Shown: positions 54,413-63,955, counted from the first letter of the stretch. The stretch: 64,000 bases of DNA from Rhizobium sp. 007 (GCF_015353075.1 NZ_CP064191.1:248001-312000), one strand, 5' to 3'. Translations and numbers: made by a program. Notes: generated by a model from the letters alone, not told the origin.

Positions 54413-56031
54413 ATGGTTTTACCCGCTTCCGACCTGCCGGACGACGTCGATACGCTGAAGGCGATGATCCTGGCGATGGTCCGCGAGCAGGCTGCGAACG
54501 AGACGCGGCTTGCCACCGCGGCTGCGGAGATCGCCCGGCTGGAGGCCGTCGAGAAGAGCGCCAACGAGCGGATCGCCAATCTCACATCGATCCTGAAAGT
54601 TTTGCAGCGCACGCAACATGGCAAGCGTTCCGAGCGGCTGCGCCTGGGTATCAACGACGAACAGGTATCCTTTGCTTTCGAGGAGGTCGAGACCGGCCTT
54701 TCGGAAATCCAGAGCGAACTCGACCGCGCGGCCAAGGACAAGCCGAAGCGTGCCCCACGTCCGCGCAAAGGCTTTGCCGCTCACCTCGAACGCATCGAGG
54801 AAGTTATCGAGCCGGAAATCCCGGCCCACTGCGCGGGTCTTGAAAAGGGTTTGATCGGCGAAGACCGCTCCGAGCGGCTGGACGTCGTGCCACCGAAGTT
54901 CCGGGTCATCGTGACGCGCCGCCCCAAATACGCCTTCCGGGGTCGTGACGGCGTGGCTCAGGCCTTGGTGCCAGCACACATCATCGAAAGCGGCCTACCG
55001 ACGGAACGGCTGCTTGCCTATATCGCTGTCTCGAAATACGCCGACGGTCTTCCGCTTTACCGGCAGGAGGCGATCTATCTACGCGATGGCGTCGAGGTCA
55101 GCCCGTCGTTGATGGCGCAGTAAATGGGGCATCTGGGCTTCGAATTGCAGATGCTCGCCGATTATATCCTGAAACGCGTCAAGGAGGGCGAAAGGATCTT
55201 CGCCGACGAGACGACCTTGCCCGCTCTTGCCCCTGGGTCCGGGAAACCACCAAGGCCTGGCTATGGGCCTACGCACGCGATGATCGACCATATGGTGGAA
55301 CCAGTCCGCCGATGGTTGCCTATCGCTTTGAAGACAGCAGAGGCGCCGATTGCGTGGCGCGTCATCTCGCCGGATTCAGCGGCATCCTGCAGGTTGATGG
55401 CTACTCGGCCTATACCAACCTGGCCAAGACGCGGGCCAAAACCGGCAGCAGTGAAACGATCCAGCTCGCAGGGTGCTGGGCGCACCTGCGCCGCAAGTTT
55501 TACGATCTGCACATCAGCGGTGTCTCACAGGCCGCGACGGACTCGATCTTCGCCATGACCGAGTTGTGGAGGATCGGGGATGAGGTTCGGGGCAAGGATG
55601 CCGGGAGCCGCGCGGCGTGGCGCCAGGAAAAATCCGCGGCCATCGTCTCCAGCCTGTTTGACCTTTGGGAAAAGGAGCTGGGTAAGGCCTCGGGAAAATC
55701 CAAAACCGCCGAGGTGATCCGCTACGCGCTCACCCGGCGCGAGGCGCTGGAACGCTTTATAACGGACGGCCGCATCGAAATCGACTCCAACATCGTCGAA
55801 CGGGCGATCAGGCTCCAAACAGTTACGAGAAGAAATAGTCTTTTTGCCGGCAGCGAGGGTGGCGGACGAACCTGGGCGACGGTGGCCACCTTGCTGCAAA
55901 CGGCCAAAATGAATAGCGTCGATCCCCTCGACTGGCTCTCCCAAACATTGACCCGCATTGCTCAAGGCTGGCCAGCATCCGAAATCGAAGCGCTCATGCC
56001 CTGGAGCTTCAAGCCTGACGTTATCGGCTGA
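54413..56031 (+). pseudogene. tnpC: IS66 TnpC transposase, disrupted
   Basis: Reading starts at ATG 54413 with the leucine-zipper-like N-terminus and KRSERLRLGINDEQ. A TAA at 55121-55123 replaces the Trp of the family LMAQWMG block. A frameshift near 55240 follows, and the catalytic core resumes as PPMVAYRFEDSRGADCVA, LQVDGYSAYTNL, CWAHLRRKFYDL, and DSNIVERAIR with SLFAGSEGGGRTWA. Both lesions must be repaired to give a functional DDE transposase of about 538 residues. The C-terminal motif EALMPW is present. Confidence 0.88.
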
Positions 56032-56039
56032 CCGCTTAC

Positions 56040-56340
56040 GATGGAATGCGACTTAGGCATTCCGCATCGGCCTATCCGCCCGTCGGCGTCGCGTGGCCCA
56101 TTCGCTGACCACCCGCCGCGAGCCGCGGAAGCCTGGCGTTTTTAGACGTCGCCATAGCTCGGTGGCGTTCCGCTTGCCGGCCGTCCACTGCGCGTCGAGC
56201 CATTCCAGGTAGAGTTCCAGTGAGCTCTCGTGAGCGGAATACATCGCTACGTTGACCTCTGAGAACCTACCTGACAAGTCCTCGGCTATGACCGGTGCAG
56301 CGCACGATTTCCTTGATCGTTGTGCCATCCGTCAGCTTGG
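56040..56340 (-). mobile_element. ISL3-family element, second part
   Basis: This is the continuation of the ISL3 transposase on the other side of IS66: TIKEIVRCTGHSRG, a TAG stop, VLRGQRSDVFRSRESSLELY, LEWLDAQWTAGKRNATELWRR and GFRGSRRVVSEWATRRRR. It begins with the right copy of the target duplication. The N-terminal zinc-binding part is missing. Confidence 0.82.
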
Positions 56341-56545
56341 CGTTCTTCTATCCAGTTGGCGCAGCCGCTTCATCTTCGAGGGCATCAGATCGGCATATTT
56401 TTGCGCCAATTGTAAAAGGTCGCGTCCGAAATGCCTGCCTTGCGGCAGACCTCGCCGACCGCCGTTCCGTCCTCCGCCTGCTTCAGCACGAACGCGATCT
56501 ACGCTTCCGAAAACCTCGAGGCCTTCATCGAATTCTCCTCCTCTT
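56341..56545 (-). mobile_element. IS3-family orfA remnant
   Basis: The minus strand reads MKASRFSEA, a stop, IAFVLKQAEDGTAVGEVCRK and AGISDATFYNWR, the HTH start of IS3-family OrfA. Stops and loss of the rest make it a fossil. Confidence 0.75.
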
Positions 56546-56621
56546 CCCCATGGGGGATCATAAGTGGAAAATTCCAGTTCCAATTGGCCTAAATTAACGG
56601 GGGGGCATGTCAAGTGTAAGG

Positions 56622-56671
56622 CATCCATACTGTGAATGGGCTACATCCAAACAATCACTTTGGGGGACCTC
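56622..56671 (+). promoter_or_regulatory. Nod box (NodD binding site), left two thirds
   Basis: CATCCAT at 56622-56628 is followed at nod-box spacing by TGTGAATG and then by ATCCAAACAATCA (56644-56656). The consensus is YATCCAY-N2-YRYRGATG-N6-ATC-N-AAACAATCR followed by ATTTTACCAATCY. All but two or so of the specified positions match up to the R, after which the right end diverges. NodD bound here would activate transcription rightward, toward the glycosyltransferase fragment about 90 bases downstream. Confidence 0.72.
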
Positions 56672-56761
56672 AAAAAACTCACTATGGTCCAAACGCTACC
56701 AGCATGCGGTTAGGATCCGGTGCGCATGAGTAGCACGGAATTAAGAAGGCGAGGGTGACAA

Positions 56762-56893
56762 TTGGCCACGTTCACAGTAGTTATTCCATTCTACCAGAAG
56801 GAGGCCGGCATTCTGCGCCGGGCGTTAGCGTATTTAGTCAAACCTACACTAGCACAACTAGCAAAAGGTAAGTTGACGGGTGCCCAATGGTGA
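56762..56893 (+). pseudogene. Family 2 glycosyltransferase, truncated N-terminus
   Basis: A TTG start with GAGGGTG upstream begins LATFTVVIPFYQKEAGILRR then ALA, the first strand and helix of GT-A family 2 transferases (xVTVVIPxYQxxxGILRRALAS). This form is typical of rhizobial exopolysaccharide enzymes such as ExoW/ExoU. After about 23 codons homology ends and the frame closes at 56893. It lies just downstream of the nod box, so it was probably a flavonoid-inducible glycosyltransferase gene. Confidence 0.68.
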
Positions 56894-57146
56894 GAAATGC
56901 CCCTCATTTTCTCGCATCCTGCGGAGGCAATGAGACCATCTCACTGAGAATATCATCAGGACAATCTTCGCGCTTCTAGGAAGTCGATATATTCCTCCGC
57001 GTCACGGCGCTCGGACAAACCCGGCGTGTTCAGACGCGACGCAGCGATGGATTTGTCAAAAAACCTGTCATTGCACTGCTTCACCTCTACCGCGCTGGAG
57101 GTGGCCTTGATGCGTGCATAACGAACATGGATGGGAGAAAGAAAAC
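56894..57146. other. Intergenic sequence, no gene seen
   Basis: No gene is recognised. GGGAGAAAG near 57133 could be the ribosome site of the small ORF that follows. Confidence 0.35.
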
Positions 57147-57428
57147 ATGCGTCGGTTATGGCGGGCCCGAGACCTTCGTCCGGAGATCGCGAATGTTGAC
57201 GATGTCTTGTGCCTGATTGCACGACACGGAGGCGTCTATAAAGTTAGGAGAGGCAGTGCGCTGTTCAAGGATCCGCTTGTCATTCAAGCGAGGCGCCACG
57301 GTCTGATTGATATGACTTCGGCCGCCTTTGGTCGCGTCGCTCTCACATTCACTGAGCGGGGGGCAATCCTGGCCCTTGCTACCGAAGCGCGGCGGCAAAG
57401 CAAAACACAGTCTGTCAGTCAGATGTGA
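57147..57428 (+). CDS. Small hypothetical protein
   Basis: A 93-codon frame starts at an ATG preceded by GGGAGAAAG. It begins MRRLWRARDLRPEIANVDDV, and the second half (RRHGLIDMTSAAFGRVALTF followed by TERGAILA) looks like the end of a winged-helix domain with the usual LTxxG turn. The first half is not recognised. It lies among IS fragments and could be a remnant, but the composition is protein-like. Confidence 0.4.
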   Translation: MRRLWRARDLRPEIANVDDVLCLIARHGGVYKVRRGSALFKDPLVIQARRHGLIDMTSAAFGRVALTFTERGAILALATEARRQSKTQSVSQM

Positions 57429-57439
57429 AAGGCTTGCGA

Positions 57440-57690
57440 TCTTCTTCACGCAGTCGCTAGGCCCGTTTCGCAACCCTGAAGATCGTCGGCGATGAAGCCA
57501 AGACGGAACCGGCAGGTCCGACCGTCGATGTCAAAACGCTCCATGCCAAGATCGGAGAACTGACGTTAGAGAATGATTTTTTATCCGGTGCGCTCGGCAA
57601 AGCCGGATTGCTGAGCGGAAAGAAATGATCAATCGCGTGCACAAACTATCCATCGTGCGTCAGGCGAGGCTTCTCGGCCTCAGCCGTGGC
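57440..57690 (+). mobile_element. IS3-family orfA end and orfB start
   Basis: The plus strand reads VDVKTLHAKIGELTLENDFL then GALGKAGLL and a stop (IS3 OrfA C-terminus). Overlapping by ATGA at 57625 it continues MINRVHKLSIVRQARLLGLS then RG (OrfB N-terminus). Homology stops by about 57690. Confidence 0.82.
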
Positions 57691-58711
57691 AAACACTCTC
57701 GGCATAATTCCAGGAATCTTCGCCCGAAGTGATCATGCTAGAATTTTTAAGCAACTATCCCATTTCTCGCGGCGACAGGTTTCATCGATCTTGTCGATTT
57801 CCCGCGGCATGCAGCAGCAGGATCGACGTCCACTCTATTCGTCAGCCCCTAACCCATTGGACGCGGCGATAAAGCGGAACGCCGCCATCGCGCAAGAGAG
57901 GGCGGCCTCGGATGAGCGTTGCGATTGTCCGAATACCAGGGTTTCATGCTCCCGTGACCTGCGCTGTCGGCATGTGAAGACTGGCGCGGCTACTAACGCA
58001 AAGAGGAGCTTGAGCTCGCTCCGGCGAGCGTACCGGACGTGTTCGGCGTCGATCCCACCACTTTGTGCTTGATTCATGCCGCAGCGCATGGTGCAAAGGT
58101 CCCAAGTCTAGTGTGCATCCATCGAAATCGCCAGCTGCACGTTGCTTTCCTGGCTTCCCGGCAGTGGGGTGTCGTCGAGGCGCGCCGGATTGGCATCGAC
58201 CTCGAGAAAACAGCCGAAACCATGATCGACCCGAAATGATGCGGATCCATGTCCACCACATTTCCCCGCCATCATACCCGCCGGATTACGCCCGGGTATT
58301 CTCTCGGCCGCAACCCCGCGAGGCGCAAATGGCCACGCGGGATCGTTCACGCTCAGTGTCCGGGATGCCATCGACGCTTCTGTCGGGTTACACAAACCGC
58401 GCCGGCGCAAAGTTAAAAATGTGACTGTCTGCTGCCTATTTCGTCGCTCCAATCGGGTTGGCCGGGCAGGGCGGAGACCCCCGTATCGCAGCCTGACCGG
58501 CCACCTGAGGGCCGCCACACGGCATTTCTCGACGGCCGGGTCGTCTGGGCCTTCGGTGATAATCGATCTTCGCGGCTCTTCGGATTCTCGGGGCCGTTGA
58601 GGAGATCGAGAGAATGACAAAGCATGTTGGCGCATCAGTCGGTGGGGTGGACGCCAGCATCGGCTGTGTACCACAGTTGACAAACTATGCAATCTGCGTA
58701 CTGTAATACAC
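57691..58711. other. About 1 kb of degraded sequence
   Basis: No gene is recognised with confidence. Frames open on both strands lack familiar motifs. AAGTTAAAAATGTGAC near 58411 resembles repeats found at 59385-59460 beside the ISNCY remnant, so an old IS end may be here. The last bases before the toxin gene contain TTGACA (58677-58682) and TACTGTAAT (58698-58706), a plausible promoter for the toxin-antitoxin pair. Confidence 0.4.
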
Positions 58712-59002
58712 ATGATTGAAGTTCGACTGACAGTCGTTTTTTCCCGATGGCTGGAAGATCTCAAAGACCGGCGCGCGCGTGACAGAGTTCTCGCCAGATT
58801 GCGCCGTTTCGAATTAGAAAATTTCGGAGACGCAAAGCCCGTGGGGAGCGGGGTGAGCGAGGCACGAATAGATTATGGGCCGGGGTATCGCCTATATTTT
58901 GTGAGGCAGGCTGATGTTGTCGTGGTGATGCTGTGTGGTGGCGACAAAGCAAGCCAGAAACGCGACATAGCGACGGCGAAGGCAATGGCGAAGGAGCTAT
59001 AA
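58712..59002 (+). CDS. higB: RelE/ParE-superfamily toxin, HigB-like (HI1419 type)
   Basis: This 96-residue protein matches the phage-derived Gp49/HigB-like group: FSRWLEDLKDRRARDRVLARLRRF near residue 10-33, VSEARIDYGPGYRLYFVRQ near 48-66, and VVVMLCGGDKASQKRDIATA near 68-88. Such toxins cleave mRNA at the ribosome. The toxin gene comes first, as is usual for HigBA-type modules, and the antitoxin starts one base after its stop. All typical arginine, lysine and tyrosine positions appear present, so it is probably active. Confidence 0.9.
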   Translation: MIEVRLTVVFSRWLEDLKDRRARDRVLARLRRFELENFGDAKPVGSGVSEARIDYGPGYRLYFVRQADVVVVMLCGGDKASQKRDIATAKAMAKEL

Positions 59003-59003
59003 G

Positions 59004-59312
59004 ATGGCATTGGAAACAACGCGCTTCGATATTCAGAACTACATCAAAAGTCACGAGGATCAGACTGGCTATCTCGACGCTGTTCTGGAGGATGGAGATC
59101 CTGCTCTTATTGCAGCGGCCATCGGCGATATTGCCCGCGCACGCGGCGCATCACAATTCGCGAAAGACAGCGGACTCAGTCGTGAAACCATCTATAAGGT
59201 TTTTCGCCCAGGGGGAAACCCGACGCTCGATACGATCGCCAAAGCGGTGAAAGTGCTTGGCCTGCGGCTGTCGCTGGTACCGGCATCCAACTCCACCAAA
59301 GGCCCGATCTGA
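59004..59312 (+). CDS. higA: HigA-like antitoxin (HI1420 type, HTH)
   Basis: This 102-residue antitoxin has the pattern of addiction-module antidotes of the HI1420 group. The N-terminal part has FDIQNYIKS and LDAVLEDGDPALIAAAIGDIARARG. The Xre-type HTH has SQFAKDSGLSRETIYKVFRPGGNPTLDTIAKAVKVLGLRL. It binds the toxin and represses the pair. The pair sits between IS fragments, as is common for such modules on plasmids. Confidence 0.92.
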   Translation: MALETTRFDIQNYIKSHEDQTGYLDAVLEDGDPALIAAAIGDIARARGASQFAKDSGLSRETIYKVFRPGGNPTLDTIAKAVKVLGLRLSLVPASNSTKGPI

Positions 59313-59384
59313 CAGATTGGTATCTCCCGCAAGTCGCACTTCATCCTTTGAACCCACCCCCGTTACACACAAAATGTGGCGGGG

Positions 59385-60572
59385 AAGTTGGAATGTCCGT
59401 TTATTCGCAAAGTTAAAATGTCACTTTGGGCGCGTCGGCAGCCAGTTAGAAATGCGACACTCAGCATCTCCGCTGGCGCTGACGGCAGCCCCCGATCCGA
59501 GCAGGTGAGACGCACCCCTTCGGCTTTAGCTTTGAGACGGTGTGCTGACGGATCATTCCGCAGCATCAAGCCGGGAAAGCGCTGCCTCTCGCCGCGCAAG
59601 TACCACCGGATCGTCCATGAAATCCTTCCGCCGTCCCGGGCCGCGAGCACGTCGCACATAGCCGTTCTTCTCGCTGTTGGTCTTCACCACCGGCTCCGAT
59701 TGCTGCTCCTGACGCTCCTTGATATAGGCCAGGACATCGCCGAGCCGCTTGTTCTCGGTGATCGCCGCATGCGTCACCCGCTGGTCCTTGTCGAACGTCC
59801 TGTGGGGCAGGGCCCCTTCCACCGCACATCCAATCGACCATCCGCATAGGCATAGGTCTCAACATAGCGACCAGCCAATCCGCAGCGTCACCTCGGTCTC
59901 CTCCAGCATGATCCGCTGGCGCTCAAACGAAAACGTCAGCTGCGCTCCGACATAACGCTGCTCACGCTTGCACAGGATCTCCTGCAGTCGATCCGGTGCC
60001 AGATTCATCAGCCGGTGCAGGTCTTCGGACCGGGCAGGGACAATCGCAAACCGCGCATTGTAGTGCTCCATGAAGCCAGGCAAAAACGCATTGCCAGTCT
60101 CCATGGTGTCGATGCCGGCCAGCCGTAGCTCCTTGACCAATCGGTCCTGCAGCGTCCGGTTCATCCGCTCGACACGACCTTTGGCCTGGCTCGAATTTGC
60201 ACAAAGAATCTCGATGTTTAGCTCGCACAGCGCCCGCCCGAACTGGGTCATGCCCTGGCCACCCTTGGCGTCCTTCTTCGCCACCCGGAACACCGAATGC
60301 TTGTCGGAGTAAAAGGCCACAGGCGCGCCGTGATGCTTCAGATAAAGCGCCAGCGCCTCGAAATAGCTGAAGGCGCTTTCCGAGCGCACGAAACGCAGCT
60401 GCATCAACTTGCCCGTCGCATCCTCGACGAACACCAGCAGCGAGCACGGTTCACCACGATCCTCGAACCAACTATGCTCGGAGCCGTCGATCTGCACCAG
60501 TTCGCCATAGGCCTCGCGCCGCGAGCGTGGCTGATGAAACGTCCGCCGCTGCTGGCGCGATCGCCAGATGCC
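59385..60572 (-). mobile_element. ISNCY-family (IS1202 type) transposase remnant
   Basis: From about 60570 the minus strand reads RRTFHQPRSRREAYGELVQI, DGSEHSWFEDRGEPCSLLVF, SDKHSVFRVAKKDAKGGQGM, EILCANSSQAKGRVERMNRT and REQRYVGAQLTF. After frameshifts near 59840 it gives PHRTFDKDQRVTHAAITENK and KNGYVRRARGPGRRKDF. This covers the DDE core and C-terminus of the ISNCY transposase. The N-terminal HTH part is lost at the junction with an IS3 fragment. Three imperfect repeats (AGTTGGAATGTCC, AAGTTAAAATGTCAC, AGTTAGAAATGCGACAC) at 59390-59460 mark its end. Confidence 0.85.
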
Positions 60573-60574
60573 GG

Positions 60575-61260
60575 CCGCCGGTCCAGCACGTTCGGCATGA
60601 TGACCGAGCGCTCACCGCCATCTTTCGGCAGCCCACGTCGCCTCGGCCTCGCCCTCAGCGCATTTTCGCGCATCAAGCGTTCGACGCGATGAAGGCCGCA
60701 GAAGAAGCCTTCGGCAAGGAGGTCGTGCCAGACACGCCGGGCACCATAGGGACGGTCGCTGGATTTGAAGCTTTCCCGGACCTCTCCAGAAGAACTTCGT
60801 CATGGCGGGCACGTTGGATCGGTGAGCGATTGAGCCAGGGATGGAAGCCGGAACGAGAGACACCCAGCGCTGAGCAGAGCCATGCCACCGGCCAGATCGA
60901 ACGGCGCTTTGCAATGAAGGCGAACTTCATATCGCGTCCTTTGCAAAGTGGGCCGCCGCGTTTTTTTAGGATATCGCGCTCCGCCTTCAGCTTCGCGATC
61001 TCACGGCGCGCCTCTCAATCTCAAGCTGCTCCGGCTTCATCTGCCCATGGCCGGGAAAGGCCTGCGTCGGATCAGCCACCATATTCCTTGACCCATGTGC
61101 GCAGGACATTCTCATGAACATCCAGATCGCGGGCCGTCTCCGCTACGCTGACGCCGCGACGCTCCCTAACCAACTTCACCGCTTTAAGCTTGCATTCGCG
61201 GCTGAACTTCCGTCTCTGCATCCACACTCTCCGGTTTCGGAGGAGCACCTTATCTCGGTG
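60575..61260 (-). mobile_element. IS3-family element remnant (orfA plus start of orfB)
   Basis: orfA starts at ATG 61221: MQRRKFSRECKLKAVKLVRE, then RRGVSVAETARDLDVHENVL and RTWVKEYGG; frameshifts follow, with EIAKLKAERDILKK still visible. orfB starts near 60930: MKFAFIAKRRSIWPVAWLCS, ALGVSRSGFHPWLNRSP, then frameshifts, RPRRRGLPKDGGERSVI and NVLDR. It is cut off at about 60573 where ISNCY sequence begins. The DDE core is missing. Confidence 0.85.
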
Positions 61261-61384
61261 TCCATGAAACCGGCAGCAGGCCAGCCCTTTACGGTCGGCG
61301 CCGAAGTGGGAAGCACCAAGCAGGAGCTGGATCTGGCCGAAGATGCCAGATTTCCGGCTTGATTCGAAGAGAGTTAAAGCAGTG

Positions 61385-62190
61385 ATGCCAGCATCTATAA
61401 GTGGAAAGCCAAGTTCGGCGGCATGGAGGTGTCCGAAGCGAAGCGGCTGAAGGCGCTGGAGGACGAAAACACGAAGCTGAAGCGGCTTCTGGCGGATGCC
61501 ATGCTCGATAATGCAGCTTTGAAGGACCTTTTGGGAAAGAAGTGGTGACGCCGCAGCAAAGCGGAACGCTGTCGCGCATCTGATGAGCCCACATGGGATG
61601 AGCGAACGGCGGGCGTGTAAAGCCATCGGCTTTTGCCGGATGACGATTCGTTATGAAACCAGACGCAGCGACGACCTTGGCCTTCGCGAGCGAATGAAGG
61701 CGCTGGCCCATGAACGCCGCCGCTACGGATATCGACGCGTTCATGTGCTGCTCACACGCTTGTGAACCACAAGAAGCTCTTCCGGCTCTATCGGGAGGAG
61801 AAGCTGACCGTGGCAAGCGCGGCGGGCGTAAGCGAGCGATCGGCACTCGAGCGCCGATGTGATCCCGATGGCTGCCAATGATCGTTGGTGGCTGGACTTC
61901 GTGTCGGATCAACTCACGGATGGCCGCAGGTTCCGGGTTCTGACGGTCTGGATGACTGCACTAGGGAATGCCTGGCTCTCGTCGCCGATACATCGCTTTC
62001 GGGCCTGCGGGTCGCCCGTGAGCTGGATCGGATTACAGAGGAACGTGGCAAGCCCAGGATGATCGTCAGCGATAACGGCAGCGAATTCACCGGCAACGCC
62101 ATCCTGCAATGGACGGATCGGGGCAAGGTGGATTGGCATTACATTGGCCAGGCAAGCCTTCATTGAAAGCTTCATGTATGGACGTATATG
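61385..62190 (+). mobile_element. Second IS3-family element remnant (orfA/orfB)
   Basis: Plus-strand pieces in several frames give OrfA DASIYKWKAKFGGMEVSEAK then LDNAALKDLLGKKW, and OrfB AVAHLMSPHGMSERRACKAI, RYETRRSDDLGLRERMKALA, HERRRYGYRRVHVLL, NHKKLFRLYREEKLTV, MAANDRWWLDFVSDQLTDGR and MIVSDNGSEFTGNAILQW. DFV and DNG supply the first two DDE acids; the final E region is lost. At least four frameshifts or small deletions are present. Confidence 0.85.
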
Positions 62191-62229
62191 GACCCGCCCG
62201 ATTGCAACAGTCGGCTGGATCAGGATCGA

Positions 62230-62505
62230 TGGTCACAACTGCTGACGTATATCCGGCTTCGTGATGCGGCTGGACAACGTCTTTGCCGCGAGCCTCGATG
62301 GGTTTTCGCCCGCTTCCAATGCCATGCTCGGACAGAAGACCGCGTATTTGATTGACGAGCCTGACCCTGTCGGCGACCAGAATGATCCTCGCAAGTTTGT
62401 TGGCCACTGCGACTGCCACAATCATTGGGCGTCGTCGCTGCAATAGGGAATCGATCCAGTGTCCTGCCATATTGGCTCGTCTTCGATGAATGCAGGCTCC
62501 TACGC
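62230..62505 (-). mobile_element. Probable IS110-family remnant
   Basis: The minus strand encodes WIDSLLQRRRPMIVAVAVAN then KLARIILVADRVRLVNQIRG and LLSEHGI. The second part resembles the IS110 N-terminal region (LVxxRTxLVNxIRGxLxEFGI) and the first its C-terminal ANKxARIxWA block, so two parts appear joined by deletion. The assignment is tentative. Confidence 0.5.
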
Positions 62506-62507
62506 CG

Positions 62508-63482
62508 TCAAAACCTACTTTTGAGCCCGAAGGAGATTGACGTCCTTTGGAATGTGGCGCCGGCGCCATCCTTGTAGAATTCATTTTTGCGCGTCTTCCC
62601 GTCGTACTTTTTCGTGTCGCCGCGGCTGCCAAACACCCGGTCGAAGGACCCGGACAGATAGAGCGAGGTGGCCGGCGTCAACGCGTAGTTGACCGCGACA
62701 GTGGCGCCGATCGCCGGCGCCGGATCCATGTAGTCATGATACCGGTCATTTAACAACCAGTGGTCGTCGATGTCCTTTATGCCGAAGCTCAAGCCCGTCT
62801 GAAGGGCGCCGCTGATCGTGAGATCGCCCAGGACGTGCTCGCCGCTCAGGCTGAGGAAGCCAACCCCAATCTTTTGCCGGTAGCTGCTTAATCTTGCCCC
62901 GTCTGGGACCTTCCAGGGGGCGTCTCGGAATTTTCCCTCGCTCGAATAGATGCCCGATCCGCCATACGCATTCCACTTGACGTCGGTATAGCGATAACCG
63001 GCGCCGACCGCGATACTGCTGGTATCATCGCCGTAGATGATCCGGTCCAACTCGATCGCTCCGGCGACATAGTGATCGAGTTCGGTCTTGGGGTGGATGG
63101 AGCGGTTGCTCCAGTCGTCCCGGCTATAATACATCCAATCGAGGTCGACCATGTGACCGTTGCCGCCGGTGCCGACGTTGACGCTGCCCTGCAAGCTCCA
63201 GTCGTTATCAATCTGCGCGTCGACGCCACCGGTGAAAAGGGTCACCCCCTTGCTCTTCCAGTTCAGCTGGCTGTTCTTGTGGTCGCCGTCATAGACAAAC
63301 TCCTGGGCCTTGATGTTAGCAACGCCGATTCCGCCGAAAAGGATGAAATTGCCGCCGTCGGAGGAAAACAGAACGTCGTCCGCGGCGGCGAATGACGGGG
63401 TGGCCATCAGGAAACACGAAGTGACTACTGACCCGACAATGACGCGATTTATAAGCTGACCGCGTGCTTCGTCGTCCAGCAC
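62508..63482 (-). CDS. Omptin-family outer-membrane protease
   Basis: This protein of about 324 residues is homologous to OmpT/Pla over its length, a ten-strand beta-barrel protease facing the outside of the cell. Catalytic features are kept: VDLDW corresponds to OmpT Asp83/Asp85, and DDHW to Asp210/His212. Other shared blocks are DVKWNAYGGSGIYSSEGKFR (OmpT FTARGGSYIYSSEEGFR), SYRQKIGVGFLSLSGEH, and the end AGATFQRTSISFGLKSRF (last residue aromatic, as in outer-membrane barrels). I chose GTG at 63482, which gives a signal peptide with INRVIVGSVVTSCFLMATPSFAA. The frame is open further upstream but is not protein-like there. Omptins usually cut between basic residues; rhizobial substrates are unknown. 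Confidence 0.87.
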   Translation of the reverse strand: MLDDEARGQLINRVIVGSVVTSCFLMATPSFAAADDVLFSSDGGNFILFGGIGVANIKAQEFVYDGDHKNSQLNWKSKGVTLFTGGVDAQIDNDWSLQGSVNVGTGGNGHMVDLDWMYYSRDDWSNRSIHPKTELDHYVAGAIELDRIIYGDDTSSIAVGAGYRYTDVKWNAYGGSGIYSSEGKFRDAPWKVPDGARLSSYRQKIGVGFLSLSGEHVLGDLTISGALQTGLSFGIKDIDDHWLLNDRYHDYMDPAPAIGATVAVNYALTPATSLYLSGSFDRVFGSRGDTKKYDGKTRKNEFYKDGAGATFQRTSISFGLKSRF

Positions 63483-63808
63483 CTCCGTGTTGGCCCTGAG
63501 CTTCTCCGCCTCGCATACTCCTTGTCCAGACTTGCCCACGGCGCGAGCCGCTGCTGTTGATGGACCGGTTTCGCCGTGCTGTTGCGAGGCAGGCCGCGTG
63601 AGCCGCTTAAGTGAAGGGAAGTATTCGCAGAACATTAGTCTTCCTTTGCTGGAGAGCGATGGAATTGTCAGGACTGGGTAGGAGCGCGGCGTACGCCTAG
63701 CGATCCGCGGCGCCGATGTGGAAACTGCCGGGCGCGTTCAGACGAGGCGCTCTACAGTGTCGCTCCGCCGGGTTTCATCAGGCGGCGGGACGAGCGAGCG
63801 CCTTGTTG
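63483..63808. other. Region upstream of the omptin gene
   Basis: The omptin frame stays open to 63635, but the extra residues are not recognised. No other gene is seen. The omptin promoter is probably here. Confidence 0.35.
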
Positions 63809-63955
63809 TCAGGCGTCGACCGCGTCGTGAGATCTTGGCTTCCCCACATGCGGCGGGAGATTGACGGTTGCAGACTTGGCCACATGGCGACCGGTGGGTG
63901 GCTTCGCTTGCATTAATCTCGTCGTGGCGACTGCCTGGCCGGCGAGGCTGTTCAT
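63809..63955 (-). CDS. Small ORF with a start shared with the ORF at 22860-23150
   Basis: A 48-codon frame starts at 63955 with CAGGAG upstream and begins MNSLAGQAVATTRLMQAKPP. Its first 36 bases match the start of the ORF at 23150 with only a few substitutions; the rest differs. It precedes the omptin gene by about 325 bases on the same strand. It may be a real small protein, a leader peptide, or the 5' end of a decayed gene. Confidence 0.35.
   Translation of the reverse strand: MNSLAGQAVATTRLMQAKPPTGRHVAKSATVNLPPHVGKPRSHDAVDA

Larger units (their letters stand above)
53534..56039 (+). mobile_element. IS66-family insertion sequence, 2506 bases
   Basis: The element begins GTAAGCGCGTAG and its other end, read inward, begins GTAAGCGGTCAG, giving short inverted repeats. 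It carries tnpA, tnpB and tnpC in order and is flanked by the duplicated octamer GATGGAAT. It inserted into an ISL3 transposase gene. tnpC carries a stop and a frameshift, so the element is probably immobile by itself. Confidence 0.92.

Noticed and set aside
58108..58764. A 218-codon minus-strand frame
   Set aside because: It overlaps a promoter-like region and IS debris, has an unusual Arg/Ser-rich composition and no motifs.
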